DNA of 64,000 nucleotides from Branchiostoma floridae (lineage: Eukaryota > Chordata > Leptocardii > Amphioxiformes > Branchiostomatidae): the NCBI RefSeq assembly GCF_000003815.2, contig NC_049997.1, positions 4,739,893-4,803,892 on the forward strand. The letters are read 5' to 3'. Below are positions 23,145 to 34,991 of the stretch, in pieces. Under the pieces are notes generated by a model. The model saw nothing but the letters and a program-made list of their open reading frames with translations, was not told the origin of the DNA and searched no databases. How positions within the stretch are numbered: position 1 is the stretch's first letter; each line of letters begins with the position of its first letter. Made by a program: the position numbers and the translations under genes.

Positions 23145-23211
23145 CTAAGGGCACAACCCGCCGTACGTGCAATTTGTCCATACGTTTTGGGTTTTTTCGG
23201 AGGCCACGTCC
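23145..23211. mobile_element. Truncated ACGT-rich MITE in the spacer
   Basis: Begins ctaagggcacaacccgcc and matches the first ~65 bp of 6031-6358, then stops after ggaggccacgtc. Confidence 0.75.
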
Positions 23212-23997
23212 ATTTTGACAATGTTTTTTGTTAATGACAAATAAGTTACTCTGTTGAGCTAAGACGGCCCAGGCACTCTCGATTTGTGTCCGAGTTCGGG
23301 CGCGTGTTCCCTTGTCCAGCCGAATTCGAACACGTGTTCCATGATGTTCCATTACGTAATTCGAACCGAACGCGCGTTCGAACCTGCATGTGTGGTTATT
23401 TGCAACTTTTCAACGTAAACAGGCACCGTAAGGACCATTTATCCTTGGTGGGTGTCAGTGAGGTCAAGTTATGACATTTACGGCTTTAGTCCCAGCTCAA
23501 AATAAGAGTACTGATCTTTTTTGTACTCAAGATTTACCTATTATCCCTTTCTTATCAAAATTGTCCGAGGTTATTTTGTTTAATTATTTTATGTTTTTGA
23601 CTATGGTGCATTTTCAACGAAAAAATTGACAAAAAAAAATGGTCGTTTCTGATGTTTTCGTCAAAAAAAAAACAATATAATCCTAATTTAAAACAAAATA
23701 GCCGCGGATAAAAATGATAAGTTTAAGGTTACCTTTCATCCTTTAGAATATCATAATTTAAAGTGTTGTTTCCAGCTGGGACTAGACTCATGAAATAAAC
23801 AACACTTTTTTTAACCAAAATGTTCATTTCTAACCCAAAATCCGACATGTACAAAAAAAATCACAAGTATTCAATGTGTTTAAAGAAGTACTAAAACTGT
23901 GTGAAGTTTCATCGTAGTGCGACCGAGCAATCAAAAGTTACGATCGATGTATAGAATACTACTTTATTCCAGGCCATGGCCGTCTTTAGCCAACAGA

Positions 23998-25736
23998 GCG
24001 ATTGTAGCTTGGGCNNNNNNNNNNNNNNNNNNNNNNNNNNNNNNNNNNNNNNNNNNNNNNNNNNNNNNNNNNNNNNNNNNNNNNNNNNNNNNNNNNNNNN
24101 NNNNNNNNNNNNNNGAAAGGTCCCTTAGCAAGAAATCGAACGATGCAAACCGCAAAATGTTGTGATACTTTCTTCTCGAGATATTCTTGAGCAGATGGGC
24201 TCTGTTTAGGCGCAACCGCTAGCTCCTTTTTTTGGAACACCGCCGGTGACGGCACCGGGTAGGGGGGTGACTTGCGGACGCGATTGTAGCTTGGGCTTCA
24301 AGTTCCGGCCGTGCAAGCTTGGTATGGTTGGAAAGGTCCCTTAGCAAGAAATCGAACGATGCAAACCGCAAAATGTTGTGATACTTCCTTCTCGAGATAT
24401 TCTTGAGCATATGGGCTCTGTTTAGGCGCAACCGCTAGCTCCTTTTTTTGGAACACCGCCGGTGACGGCACCGGGTAGGGGGGTGACTTGCGGACGCGAT
24501 TGTAGCTTGGGCTTCAAGTTCCGGCCGTGCAAGCTTGGTATGGTTGGAAAGGTCCCTTAGCAAGAAATCGAACGATGCAAACCGCAAAATGTTGTGATAC
24601 TTCCTTCTCGAGATATTCTTGAGCATATGGGCTCTGTTTAGGCGCAACCGCTAGCTCCTTTTTTTGGAACACCGCCGGTGACGGCACCGGGTAGGGGGGT
24701 GACTTACGCACGCGATTGTAGCTTGGGCTTCAAGTTCCGCCCGTGCAAGCTTGGTATGGTTGGAAAGGTCCTTTAGCAAGGAATCGAAAGATGCAAACCG
24801 CAAAATGTTGTGATACTTCCTTCTCGAGATATTCTTGAGCATATGGGCTCTGTTTAGGCGCAACCGCTAGCTCCTTTTTTCGGAACACCGCCGGTGACGG
24901 CACCGGGTAGGGGGGTGACTTAGGGACGCGATTGTAGCTTGGGCTTCAAGTTCCGGCCGTGCAAGCTTGGTATGGTTGGAAACTTTAAGGTCCTTTAGCA
25001 AGAAATCGAAAGATGCAAACCGCAAAATGTTGTGATACTTCCTTCTCGAGATATTCTTGAGCATATGGGCTCTGTTTAGGCGCAACCGCTAGCTCCTTTT
25101 TTTGGAACACCGCCGGTCACGGCACCGGGTAGGGGGGTGACTTAGGGACGCGATTGTAGCTTGGGCTTCAAGTTCCGGCCGTGCAAGCTTGGTATGGTTG
25201 GAAACTTTAAGGTCCTTTAGCAAGAAATCGAAAGATGCAAACCGCAAAATGTTGTGATACTTCCTTCTCGAGATATTCTTGAGCATATGGGCTCTAGTTA
25301 GGCGCAACCGCTAGCTCCTTTTTTTGGAACACCGCCGGTCACGGCACCGGGTAGGGGGGTGACTTACGGACGCGATTGTAGCTTGGGCTTCAAGTTCCGG
25401 ACGTGCAAGCTTGGTATGGTTGGAAAGGTCCCTTAGCAAGGAATCGAACGATGCAAACCGCAAAATGTTGTGATACTTTCTTCTCGAGATATTCTTGAGC
25501 ATATGGGCTCTGTTTAGGCGCAACCGCTAGCTCCTTTTTTTGGTACACCGCCGGTGACGGCACCGGGTAGGGTGGTGACTTGGGGACGCGATTGTAGCTT
25601 GGGCTTCAAGTTCCGGCCGTGCAAGCTTGGTATGGTTTGAAAGGTCCTTTAGCAAGGAATCGAACGATGCAAACCGCAAAATGTTGTGATACTTCCTTCT
25701 CGAGATATTCTTGAGCATATGGGCTCTGTTTAGGCG
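23998..25736. repeat. 216/222-bp tandem array at the palindrome centre
   Basis: About eight copies. The marker gcgattgtagcttgggc recurs at 23998, then (after the gap) 24279, 24495, 24711, 24927, 25149, 25371 and 25587. Spacing is 216 bp, or 222 bp in two units that carry an extra ctttaa. Copies are nearly identical. On the minus strand each unit is open except for one in-frame TAG, giving a run of similar 70-72 codon frames; I regard these as a by-product of the repeat, not genes. A small inverted repeat (ccgccggtgacggcaccggg) lies in every unit. Confidence 0.95.
24015..24114. other. Assembly gap (100 N)
   Basis: Run of exactly 100 N inside the first copies of the tandem array. A 100-base run is a common placeholder for a gap of unknown size, so the array copy number and the contig join here are unreliable. 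Confidence 0.97.
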
Positions 25737-26051
25737 CACCCTGATACTGGACAACCAGGACCTGCTAGAAGCCAACGAGAAGGCCGTGGCCTGGCTGCAG
25801 TACTGGTACGGAACGATATGATGATGATCTGGGCCCGGCAGCTGCTTGGCCGCGACTGGTCTGAGGCGGTTAGGTGACCGGTGCAGTTCCTTGCTATCTC
25901 GCCTGATGGCGCGGCACCACCATAAATCCGCGATGATATGGATCCAACTTAGGAAGCACAGACAGGCAGACACTTCGAAAAGATACATCTGTACCCGGAT
26001 TTGGTAGTTGATTACAATCTCTGAGGTATATTTTGTTCCTTCTGCCAAAAA

Positions 26052-26184
26052 TGTAACAATTCAGTTTCCAGAATGATTGTTCGGCAGGCCAGGTAGGCCT
26101 TCTGACCGATCACGCCAGATTGTTACTGTCACTGATCTTGGAGGCTGTGTAAGGTGGTTTATGCCTGGCGACTGAATTGTTACA
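26052..26184. mobile_element. 133-bp MITE, TGTAACAATTCAGT ends (right)
   Basis: Mirror of 22720-22847 with perfect 14-bp inverted ends. Confidence 0.8.
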
Positions 26185-27429
26185 GTTACATTAAACAAGA
26201 AGCACCAGTATAAGCACCCTGTCAATGACATAGATGTGAGTCAGAGTAACAATTTTGAAAGCTATTATACGACAATTGATCAAAATGTTCACATAAAGAC
26301 AGCTATTTTAAATGCATATTCTTAAAATCCTTGGTTGGAACAACAAAAGAGGTACGGCCTTCGCAAAATGTTGTTTTCCTTTTGAGTGCAAATGTTGTTT
26401 TGGCCTTTCACGGTACATAAATCAGTCAACGACCTTGTTTACTCCGAAATTCCTCGATAGTTTTTAAAAGATATAATATCAAAAGATATAATATCAAAAG
26501 TAACAGCTGGTATACGGTCCTTGGAATGAAGTATTTGCAAAATTCATGCCACATTCGGGGCCATTCGGCTGGGAATTCCAAATGGACCTTATATCCCTTC
26601 ACACGAGAAGGAATGAGCCAAAATGCCTTCAGAATGAAAATTCTTTTCTAATCTTGGGAATTCATAGTGTATTCTATCCTTTTGACGCCCTTTTAGATAT
26701 AGCATCTAAAATGAAATTGTTCTGGCGCAAATTTTCAAAGCATATTCCATTTTTTTAAGATTCATACCAAGTTCCTGATTATTCAGTACAATTTACACAT
26801 AAGAGTCTCTACGACTTTTCCAGGGAACTACTTTTCACCCGAGGGTCGCGGATTGATACAATGTAATGTGACACGCCCGTATAAACAAAAGCTACAAACA
26901 AAACGACCACACAGAGCAGATGGGCAACAAGCAAGATAGCAACAACAGCGGATAAAAGACGTTCCAGTCACACAGTTGGAAAGATGGTGGCCGACTGAAA
27001 ACCGCTTTTAAAGATTAAAAGGTAAGATAAGGTGAGATCAAGTTTCATGCTTATTCGCCTATGTAGAACTAACTAGCATAGATACAACTTGTTTATCTAA
27101 AAATTCACTTTCTTCACAAGTAAGAAAGATTTGGCTACTATATAGCCTCTAAGGCAGTTCCGTACAATACGCCCAATCGGGGAAAGGAATTTCTCTTACA
27201 TTTGTTGCCAAATTCATTACACATTTATCTAATTACTTCATAAGATGATTATTTGATTATGGTTGGAAAGTATCATTTTTCATCTCATACAATCGTGTCG
27301 GTTGAAAATAGGGAAACATCAATTGGAAGAAGAATTCGGAGCATGGTTTTACCGTCTTTGTGAAAATATTCATGAAAACAACAGCTTTCGTTTTTTTCTA
27401 TTTTGATCTTCGAGTATTTCTTGTAGATG
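26185..27429. other. No gene recognised (right)
   Basis: Mirror of 20071-20820 plus 22235-22719. The 1.4 kb present on the left at about 20830-22235 is missing here apart from one end of the foldback element. Confidence 0.55.
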
Positions 27430-29300
27430 TAAGCACCAATCCTACTTGGGGGACAGCCAAATATTTGGGAAGCAATTTTTTTTTATAACTGTTGCCTCTC
27501 TCTAGTCAACAGATGAGTAAAAGGCAACCTTGAGCAAACGAATCGCTAAATTTCAATATTGAAAAGGCAGATCTAGACAATTAAGACGCTCTGATGTTAA
27601 AAGTACTGGGTGTAACTGTAACATATGACATGTTTTGTTTCAATGACGAACAGATTTTGATGCACAGATCTTTAACCTTTTTAGATATTTCTTGGCGTTT
27701 AGATATTAAAAACAATCTCGATGTGTAGAACCGGTAAGGTCTACTTGGGTAACAGCCAAATATTTTGAGCGCGAATGTTTTTTTCTTTTATTGTTGCCTC
27801 TCTCTAATCATCAGATGAGTAAAATACAACCTTGAGTATAGTAAACAACCCGCTAAATCGTAATATGAAAAGGCAGATCTAGACAATTAAGACACCCTGA
27901 TGTTAAAAGTACTGGGTGTAACATATGACATGTTTGTTTCAAGGACGGTCAGATTTTAATGCACAGATCTTTAACCTCTGTGGATATTTCTTGACGTTTA
28001 GTTCTTAACTCTTGTGGTGCTGGCAAATTTTTCACTATACATTTTCCCAATTCTGGGCGTTTTAGACCATTTGGAAAGAAGGGATACTGCTTTCACTATA
28101 CTACATTTTTTAATTGTAGCGACCTTCAGCTTTGTAATAATGTATAGTTTCATTAGGTTATTTGGAAGGAAAGTAACAAAAAAGTAGCATAGTGAAAACA
28201 ATACCAACATATGCTTCCCAACATATGTTGGGCACAGCACTACAACGGTTAAAAAGAATCTTGACGTGTGGAACCGTTGACTCTCTATTCTTTAGATGAG
28301 AAAAGGGGAGCCTTGGGCAAACGAATCGCTAAATTTCAATATTGAATAGGCAGATCTAGACAATTAAGACGCTCTGATGTTAAAAGTACTGCGTGTAACA
28401 TATGACATGTTGTGATTCAATGACGGTCAGATTTTGATGCACAGATCTTTAACTTCTCTGGATATTTCTTTACGTTTAGATCCTAAAAGTATTCTCGATG
28501 TGTGGAGACCTTGATCATTTTGAGTTCTGATATGCCAATAGGTAACTTTAAACAATCAATACACCCTAATGTTAATAGTGCTGGGTGTAACAAATGACAT
28601 GTAGTGCGTCACTGACGGCCAGACTTTGATGTACAAATTTTTAAACTCTCTGGATATTTCTTGACGTTTAGAAGTGAAATCAATCTCGATGTGTGGACCC
28701 GGTAAGCCCTACTTGAGTAACAGCCAAATATTTTGAGAGCGAATGTTTCTTTTTCTCTACAAATGTTGCCGCTCTCTATTCATCAGATGAGAAAAAGGCA
28801 ACCTTGAGCAAACGAATTGCTTAATTCTAATACTGAATAGGCAGATATAGACAATTACGGCACCCTGATGTTAAAAGTACCGGGGGTAACATATGACGTG
28901 TTGTGCTTAAATGACGGACAGATTTTGATGCATAGACCTTTCACCTCTTTGGATATTCCTTGACGTTTAGAGCAATCTGTGAAACCGGCAAGCCCTACTT
29001 GGGTAACAGCCAAATATTTTGAGTGCGAATGTTTTTTCTCAAAATTTTAATATTGAATAGTCAGATCTAGATGCACAGATATCTAACCTCTGTGGATATT
29101 TCTTGAGGCTCAGATCTTAAAAGAGCCGGTTATCCTTTTAAGTTTTCTTATGCAAATAGGTAGCTTTAAACAATCAATACACCCTAATGTAAAGAGTGCT
29201 GGATGTAACATATGACATGAACTGCGTCACTGACGGCCAGACTTTGATGTGCAGATTTCTAACCTCCTTGAACATTTCGTTACGTTTAGAAGCAAAAATA
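27430..29300. repeat. Satellite-like array (right)
   Basis: Mirror of 17480-20070 but about 700 bp shorter, with fewer modules and one embedded TTAA MITE instead of two. Confidence 0.85.
28009..28248. mobile_element. Small TTAA MITE in the satellite (right)
   Basis: 240 bp with TTAA at 28005-28008 and 28249-28252. Same ends as the two left copies. Confidence 0.85.
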
Positions 29301-29302
29301 AA

Positions 29303-32300
29303 AAAGCGTGGCAATTAAAACTATTGCCATGGCGACGGTTTTCTTGTTTATAAGTATCAATGCTCGTTGTTGCAGGTGTGTTCTACTTCTAGTATTCATT
29401 TTCTGGCTGTAACGTCATGTATGAAAATTGTTTTGCACTATGGATTTTTGTATGGCATTGCTGTCAACAAAGAAGACTTTCATTGATTATACATTTTTCA
29501 CAGAAATCATATCAGTTATCTTTTCTACTTTAACTTGGCGACAATTTGGCGAATTCTAACTGCACCCATGATCTAGTAACACTAAACAGGACCAGAACAG
29601 CAAAGGGGAAAACAGAAGCATTGTGCACAAGAATAAAATCCTCATTCAAACTCATGCTATCATATCAATTTCTCATTGATTATGCAAATTAGGTAATGAT
29701 TTGCATACTTGGTATTTCTGTCTTTTTCAGTTACATGTCATATGTTTGGGTGTGCTAATATCGTGGATTTATAAAATGTCCTCATTAATTTTGCAAATTG
29801 GCTACTGATTTACATGATTACCATTGAATTGTGTAAGGTATCTCCAAAGCTATGTACATTCCAAATATCATGACAATCCGTCAATTACCTTCCCGATTTA
29901 CTCCCCACAAAAGGATGATGCAACTACGCAGAAGCGTATACTATACTGGCAGGCTAGCCCTTGCGGCGTCGACAAAAATGCACTCCATTATTTGATACAG
30001 TTATGAATTTTGAGGGCCATCTAAGGCTTGAACATTACTCTATGATCATAATGTGATGACACACACTCAATAACTTTCTTCAATAAAACTTCATATGTAT
30101 TACTTTCATGTATGCCAAATTTACAACAAAATAATATACTTACTTTGTACATATAATGACAAGGAACATTTACAATGAATTAACATATGTACAGTGCAAT
30201 ACAATACTATAGACTTATGCATAGGCCATACACATGTATACATATTTCAACTTAAGATACATCTGACACATACAGTATAGCATTAATATTGACAAATACA
30301 TACATTTAACATAAAGTTCTTGTGAAATGTGGACTATTGGTGAAGGGGACTCTAAACATAACACATTATGCATCTAGTGTTCAAGACATGATTTTATGTA
30401 CTTTGATTTTAACAACAAATCACATATAACATAAGTCATTTGTGCACATGTGTTACAGGTGTATTAGAAGGTGGTTGGTAGCTAACCAATACAGCAGCAA
30501 AGAAGTGTGGCATCACCAGACTAACAACGTATACTTTACACAATATTGGTGATTTTCTGACATTCAAATACATATAGAACACTTCTGAATCAACAGAATT
30601 CCATCTAATACATATTTTTGTTTCGGTACTAGAAAGCGAGCATGAAGAGGATTGAATAAGAAGCTTACGTTTCACGACCCCATACATACTCCAAATGGCT
30701 TTAATCTTTACAACTGATGTCTCGTGTGTGTTTGTCATTAAGTATGCACATAAGGTCCCCCTTGCATAAATTCCAATGATGTTCACCTGTATTTGCATAA
30801 TAACTATCTATCAACATTCTTCTCTTTATCAGTTACACATGTCACATGTTGGAATAATCCTAGAATGCAACAGAAGATGCTAGGGGGCCCAACATCAGAC
30901 TGTTTCAGGGTCTCATCAAGACCGGATCACATACCGTGTATCAATACACCCACCTAGGCATTCTCGAATTATGCTCGTCTTCTACATACATAATACTTAT
31001 AATAAGTTACATGTACAAATAAAACAATCTTCTTGGCAAAGGTAATGAGGCGTTTGTTGTTCATAACATATAATCGTTATATCACGGTGCATTTACGAAA
31101 ACAATACTGAAGTCTGAAGTGGTAGCTATCGTCAAGATTTGTCGCAGGCCAATCAGCAGCCAGATTGCAAATTTTGAAGAAACGGCATATGGCATGGTGT
31201 GCACCTGTTTATTTTTGCCTAATGATAATGGTTACTTCGTATGCTCGGTTGGTATTTGGTGGTGCTGTGGTGCCCTCTTCCCACAGAACTGACAAATTTT
31301 AAATTCGGTATCTGATGAACAAGTCTGACGCTGAAAGAACTGTATTACGTTATGTCAGCACTGTCATCATGCTCTTGAATATTATTGAAGTGCCTTATAT
31401 GGTGCCTTTGGACCACACAAAGACATTTCTCTGATTGGCTGTCAGTTGGTTAGGTGCCATGCCCTAACACCATTTTTCTGAGGCTGAAAGGCATGGTTGA
31501 TATCATTTGGTATTGATGAAAGATTGACACACAATTTATAGAAATATGACCAACATTTGCAAGATGGCATGTGTCGATTCACTTTGTGCATGAGGTTGGC
31601 TTCTCACGACACCGTGTGGGTGGCACCATGGATTACTTTTTGCAGGAACATTAATTGGCCTTTGAAAGACAATCTTAATCTTTATTGCTTTGGAGGATGC
31701 AGAAAGATTGCAGGTCTTCTATTAAGTTTTAGCGGGGGCAAACATGATCTTCACGACATAAAAACCTGGCCCATAAATGTTGAAAATCTTAAATCAGCCC
31801 TCTCCCCAACAAAATAACCGCCAGCACTCGTGGAAGGCTGAGAAGGAGGTTAGCACCCTGATCATGCTCGTATCCTATCCAGGAAGTCTCTTGTTCGGAA
31901 GCCTTACGGGATCAACCCACACATACTTATTCTTATTCTGTAGCAAGTGGCTGTCCTTCCTATATATTGAAACACTCATCATCAATGTGGTTCTCACAAA
32001 CATGTCTCAGCATCTTGCCATCCGCTACTGTGCTCTTGTTATCTTTTCCCTGGAATGATAGAATATTTCAGATTTAGTACTGCTGTGTAGTGCTGTTAAG
32101 GGGTGCCCAACTTATAGCCACCACCAAACAGAAACTACAGCAACAAAATATACAGTAAGAGCGGGATTAAAAGAGAATTTAAATGAGGCACTATTTCATA
32201 AAAACATCAGTCCAGTAGAAACCGAAATATACAAAATGTACTGCAAGAAGCTGGTGGCAAGAAAAAAGTCCATAGTTATCAGTTTACGTTAATTCGTCTG

Positions 32301-33882
32301 CAGATGTTCTCCACAATTTCCTATCTTTCCTCGCTAATAACACGCCTTCACAAATATATCAGACGTCTTCTTCACCTTCTTAGACTAGACCCCCATGCGG
32401 CAACCAAGTACTGTTTTTATGGAATAAACAGTGTTTTGGGCGAGAATTTATAAAGGTGACCCCATGGCCCTACAGGCCAAGTTGTTTGAAATTTAAGCTA
32501 CCACTGATCAAAAAGTAAAGCTTGGGACAATACGTGACCACTCTCGTTACTTGTCCATTTCAAGGGCTTCAATTTGGTGGAAACAAAATTCAAATCTGTT
32601 AACTTTAAGCCCAACTAAGTCCAAATTCTGACAGGAAGCCAGGGACAATTTCCACATTTTCCCGTCTTATCAGCACATCCAAATTTAAGATATTTTTCCA
32701 ATCTCTTACCCACTGATGGTCTGTGCGTCTGTGCTGAGTTGCTTCTTGGTGCAGAAATTATTTCCAAAAGAAATCTAACGTGTCTAAAGAGGCCCGTTTC
32801 CCCAATAATACTTATAAGTTATAGTAACGTTACTGTAACGTTATAAGGACGTATTTACGTAACATGATTTGTTTACATCAACTTGACGTCCTCATCGATG
32901 GATAACTGAAGCATGGAATAAAACGTGACTAGCGTCGTTACATTTCCATTTTATGGGCTTTACTTGTGTGGAGACAAAATTCAAATCGGACAAGTTTTAG
33001 CCAACATATGTCAAAAACCCTGCGAGAACATCTTGCGCCCCCCTCCCATCCTACAGTAAATAATTTGTGCGCATATATCTCGTCGATTTCCACATTTTCC
33101 CGACTTACCAGCCCATGCACATTTACAAGATATCTTCCTTACCTCCTTCCAACTGAAACGTAGGTGTTGGTGACTTTTTCTTGACTGTCTGGGGGCAGAA
33201 AGTTTCCAAAACGTGCGCTCGGGAAATCGGCGTGGTCTGTTGAAATTGGTCTTGCCCATTTACGACAAAATGACCGAATTGCGGCAAAGGCGGATTCAAA
33301 CTTCCTGCGAAGCTTTAAACGGGCCGTTAACGTTCATGATAACGTTAGAAAATTTCTCGTTGTAACTAAAATCAGATTAATATCATAGGTAGGCAGATTA
33401 GTGACGAAGAAGATGCCGAAATTCGCACGTTGCTTCCGTTTCGAGAAAAGCTGGGAAAGGTCCGAAAGTGCGGTCCGTTCGGTATCACCCGATGAGTGGG
33501 TGCTGGATTTACAAATTGCGAGTTTACGACAAAAACGCCGACTGATGGCACACTCTCGCCATGCGCTGCGCACGTAACCAAATTCTCACAGGGCCTATGA
33601 GGTAAGTTTGCGAGTGCGCGGGCTTGTTAAAGTTCTGTACATTCTTGCAAATTAGCCCATTGTCTGAATGATTAGCATTTAATTATGTAAGGCATCTCTG
33701 AAGCCATCTATATTCCAAATACCATGAAGATCCGTCAATCCATTTCCGAGTTATTCCCCTCTAAAGGGATGATGCAACTGTGCATGCGTGTAAAAATTCT
33801 TGACATGCCTGCGGAATTCTGGGAATTTTTGTCAAACGGTCGTACACTATAATATTAGGCGAAGCGCCTGAGGCGTCGCCAA
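29303..33882. mobile_element. 4.6-kb right-arm-only insertion
   Basis: The left arm is continuous here (about 17625). The block begins gcgtggcaattaaaactattgcc, related to 47125-47320, and ends in the dispersed-repeat tail gaggcgtcgccaaaa. A second copy of that tail family lies at about 29760-29980 in the same orientation. No long coding frame is present. A diverged direct repeat (about 32540-32790 and 33075-33230) is included. Probably a composite of repeats, not one autonomous element. Confidence 0.7.
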
Positions 33883-33884
33883 AA

Positions 33885-34870
33885 ACAATCTCGATGTCTG
33901 GAATCAGTTACGGATCCAGTCACAACTGTGGCCTTGAAAGTCTGTAAATCATTATTATTCAAATTCTAAATGTTGATATGCAAATAGCCGACTTCAGACA
34001 ATCAGTACCTCCTATGTATACATATATGTTTAATTGAAAACCGTTTGTTAAACTAAACAACGCTTTAGGTAAGTAAGCACGTATCCTCTGAGTGCTCTGT
34101 CAAGAAAAGGGTATCGACAAAACGGAATGCAGTGCTAAAAAAGTGCAAACTAAAGACATTCAGCAGACAATAGAGAATTTAATACTTGTAGTTGTGTACT
34201 TTGGGTGAATTCTCAATCGCACATATGCATGATAATAACTGGATTCGATTCTGTGATGTGACAATGTGGGCGTTTTTATTTAATCGTTTTCTTATGTTTT
34301 TGGCGACGCCTCAGGGGCTATCCTAATAGAATAATTCGCGTCCGTTTGTCAGGAATTCCCCAAATGTACAGGCATGTGTGGGATATTTTTGCGCGTGCGT
34401 AGTAGGATCACCTGCATGAGTATTTCCTTGGGACTTTGTTTTGATGCAGGTTTAATTTTGTGTGATATATTCATTTCGTACAGAAAATGCCCTTACTGCT
34501 ATGTATCTAAAAAAAAAGATACATGTTTCAATTCATTCTACTTTTTTTCATTGCTTTGTCCATTTTATTTGCCCATTCTTTGTTGATAACTTACCCTTCG
34601 ATCGTACAAGCTTCCATACATTCGTGTAACATCTGTGTGCGCAATTTTCATGGTGGGTTTCATCTATGGTCTTTTTCCTTTCTGTCGAAAGCCTCACGCT
34701 GGGGAAACGGTTTACTGGTTTACACACGTAAATGGAGTTTAGCTTATATTAGAGTTATTTTATACTTTTACAGAAGTATTTCTCTCTCATTGTTGTAACA
34801 ACGCCAAGCTAGCAACAAATGCCATTCGTCTGGTTTGTGAATGTATACTTAAAATTCGACACCACTTGGC
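33885..34870. other. Upstream region of right LRR gene
   Basis: Mirror of 16680-17620. Contains repeat ends (gaggcgtcgccaaaaac near 33870 and its complement near 34300). No gene seen. Confidence 0.5.
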
Positions 34871-34880
34871 GAAATGTGAA

Positions 34881-34890
34881 CTTATATAAG
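34881..34890 (+). promoter_or_regulatory. TATA-like core promoter of right LRR gene
   Basis: cttatataag 102 nt upstream of the ATG, conserved on the left arm. Confidence 0.5.
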
Positions 34891-34991
34891 GACACTTGAC
34901 ACATCTTCTGAGCATATACAAATGCGATTGCTTTGAAAAGCTGTAACATATCAAATCAAACCCTTCTACTTGTTATTTTTTAGGTGACAAC

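Larger units (their letters stand above)
22982..25916. other. Spacer between the inverted arms
   Basis: About 2.9 kb without a mirror partner. It contains a truncated copy of the ACGT-rich inverted-repeat element (23145-23211), about 770 bp of unrecognised AT-rich DNA (23216-23990), a 216-bp tandem array with an N gap (23998-25736) and an unrecognised GC-richer stretch (25737-25916). In the last, plus-strand 25738-25818 reads as an open, protein-like segment of about 27 residues that ends at TGA; I do not recognise it. Confidence 0.8.

Noticed and set aside
23998..25736. CRISPR-like regular array
   Set aside because: Units are 216 bp with no spacers, the context is eukaryotic, and it is a plain satellite.
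30436..30798. 120-codon frame in the right-only insertion
   Set aside because: No recognisable features, no splice support and no counterpart elsewhere in the window.
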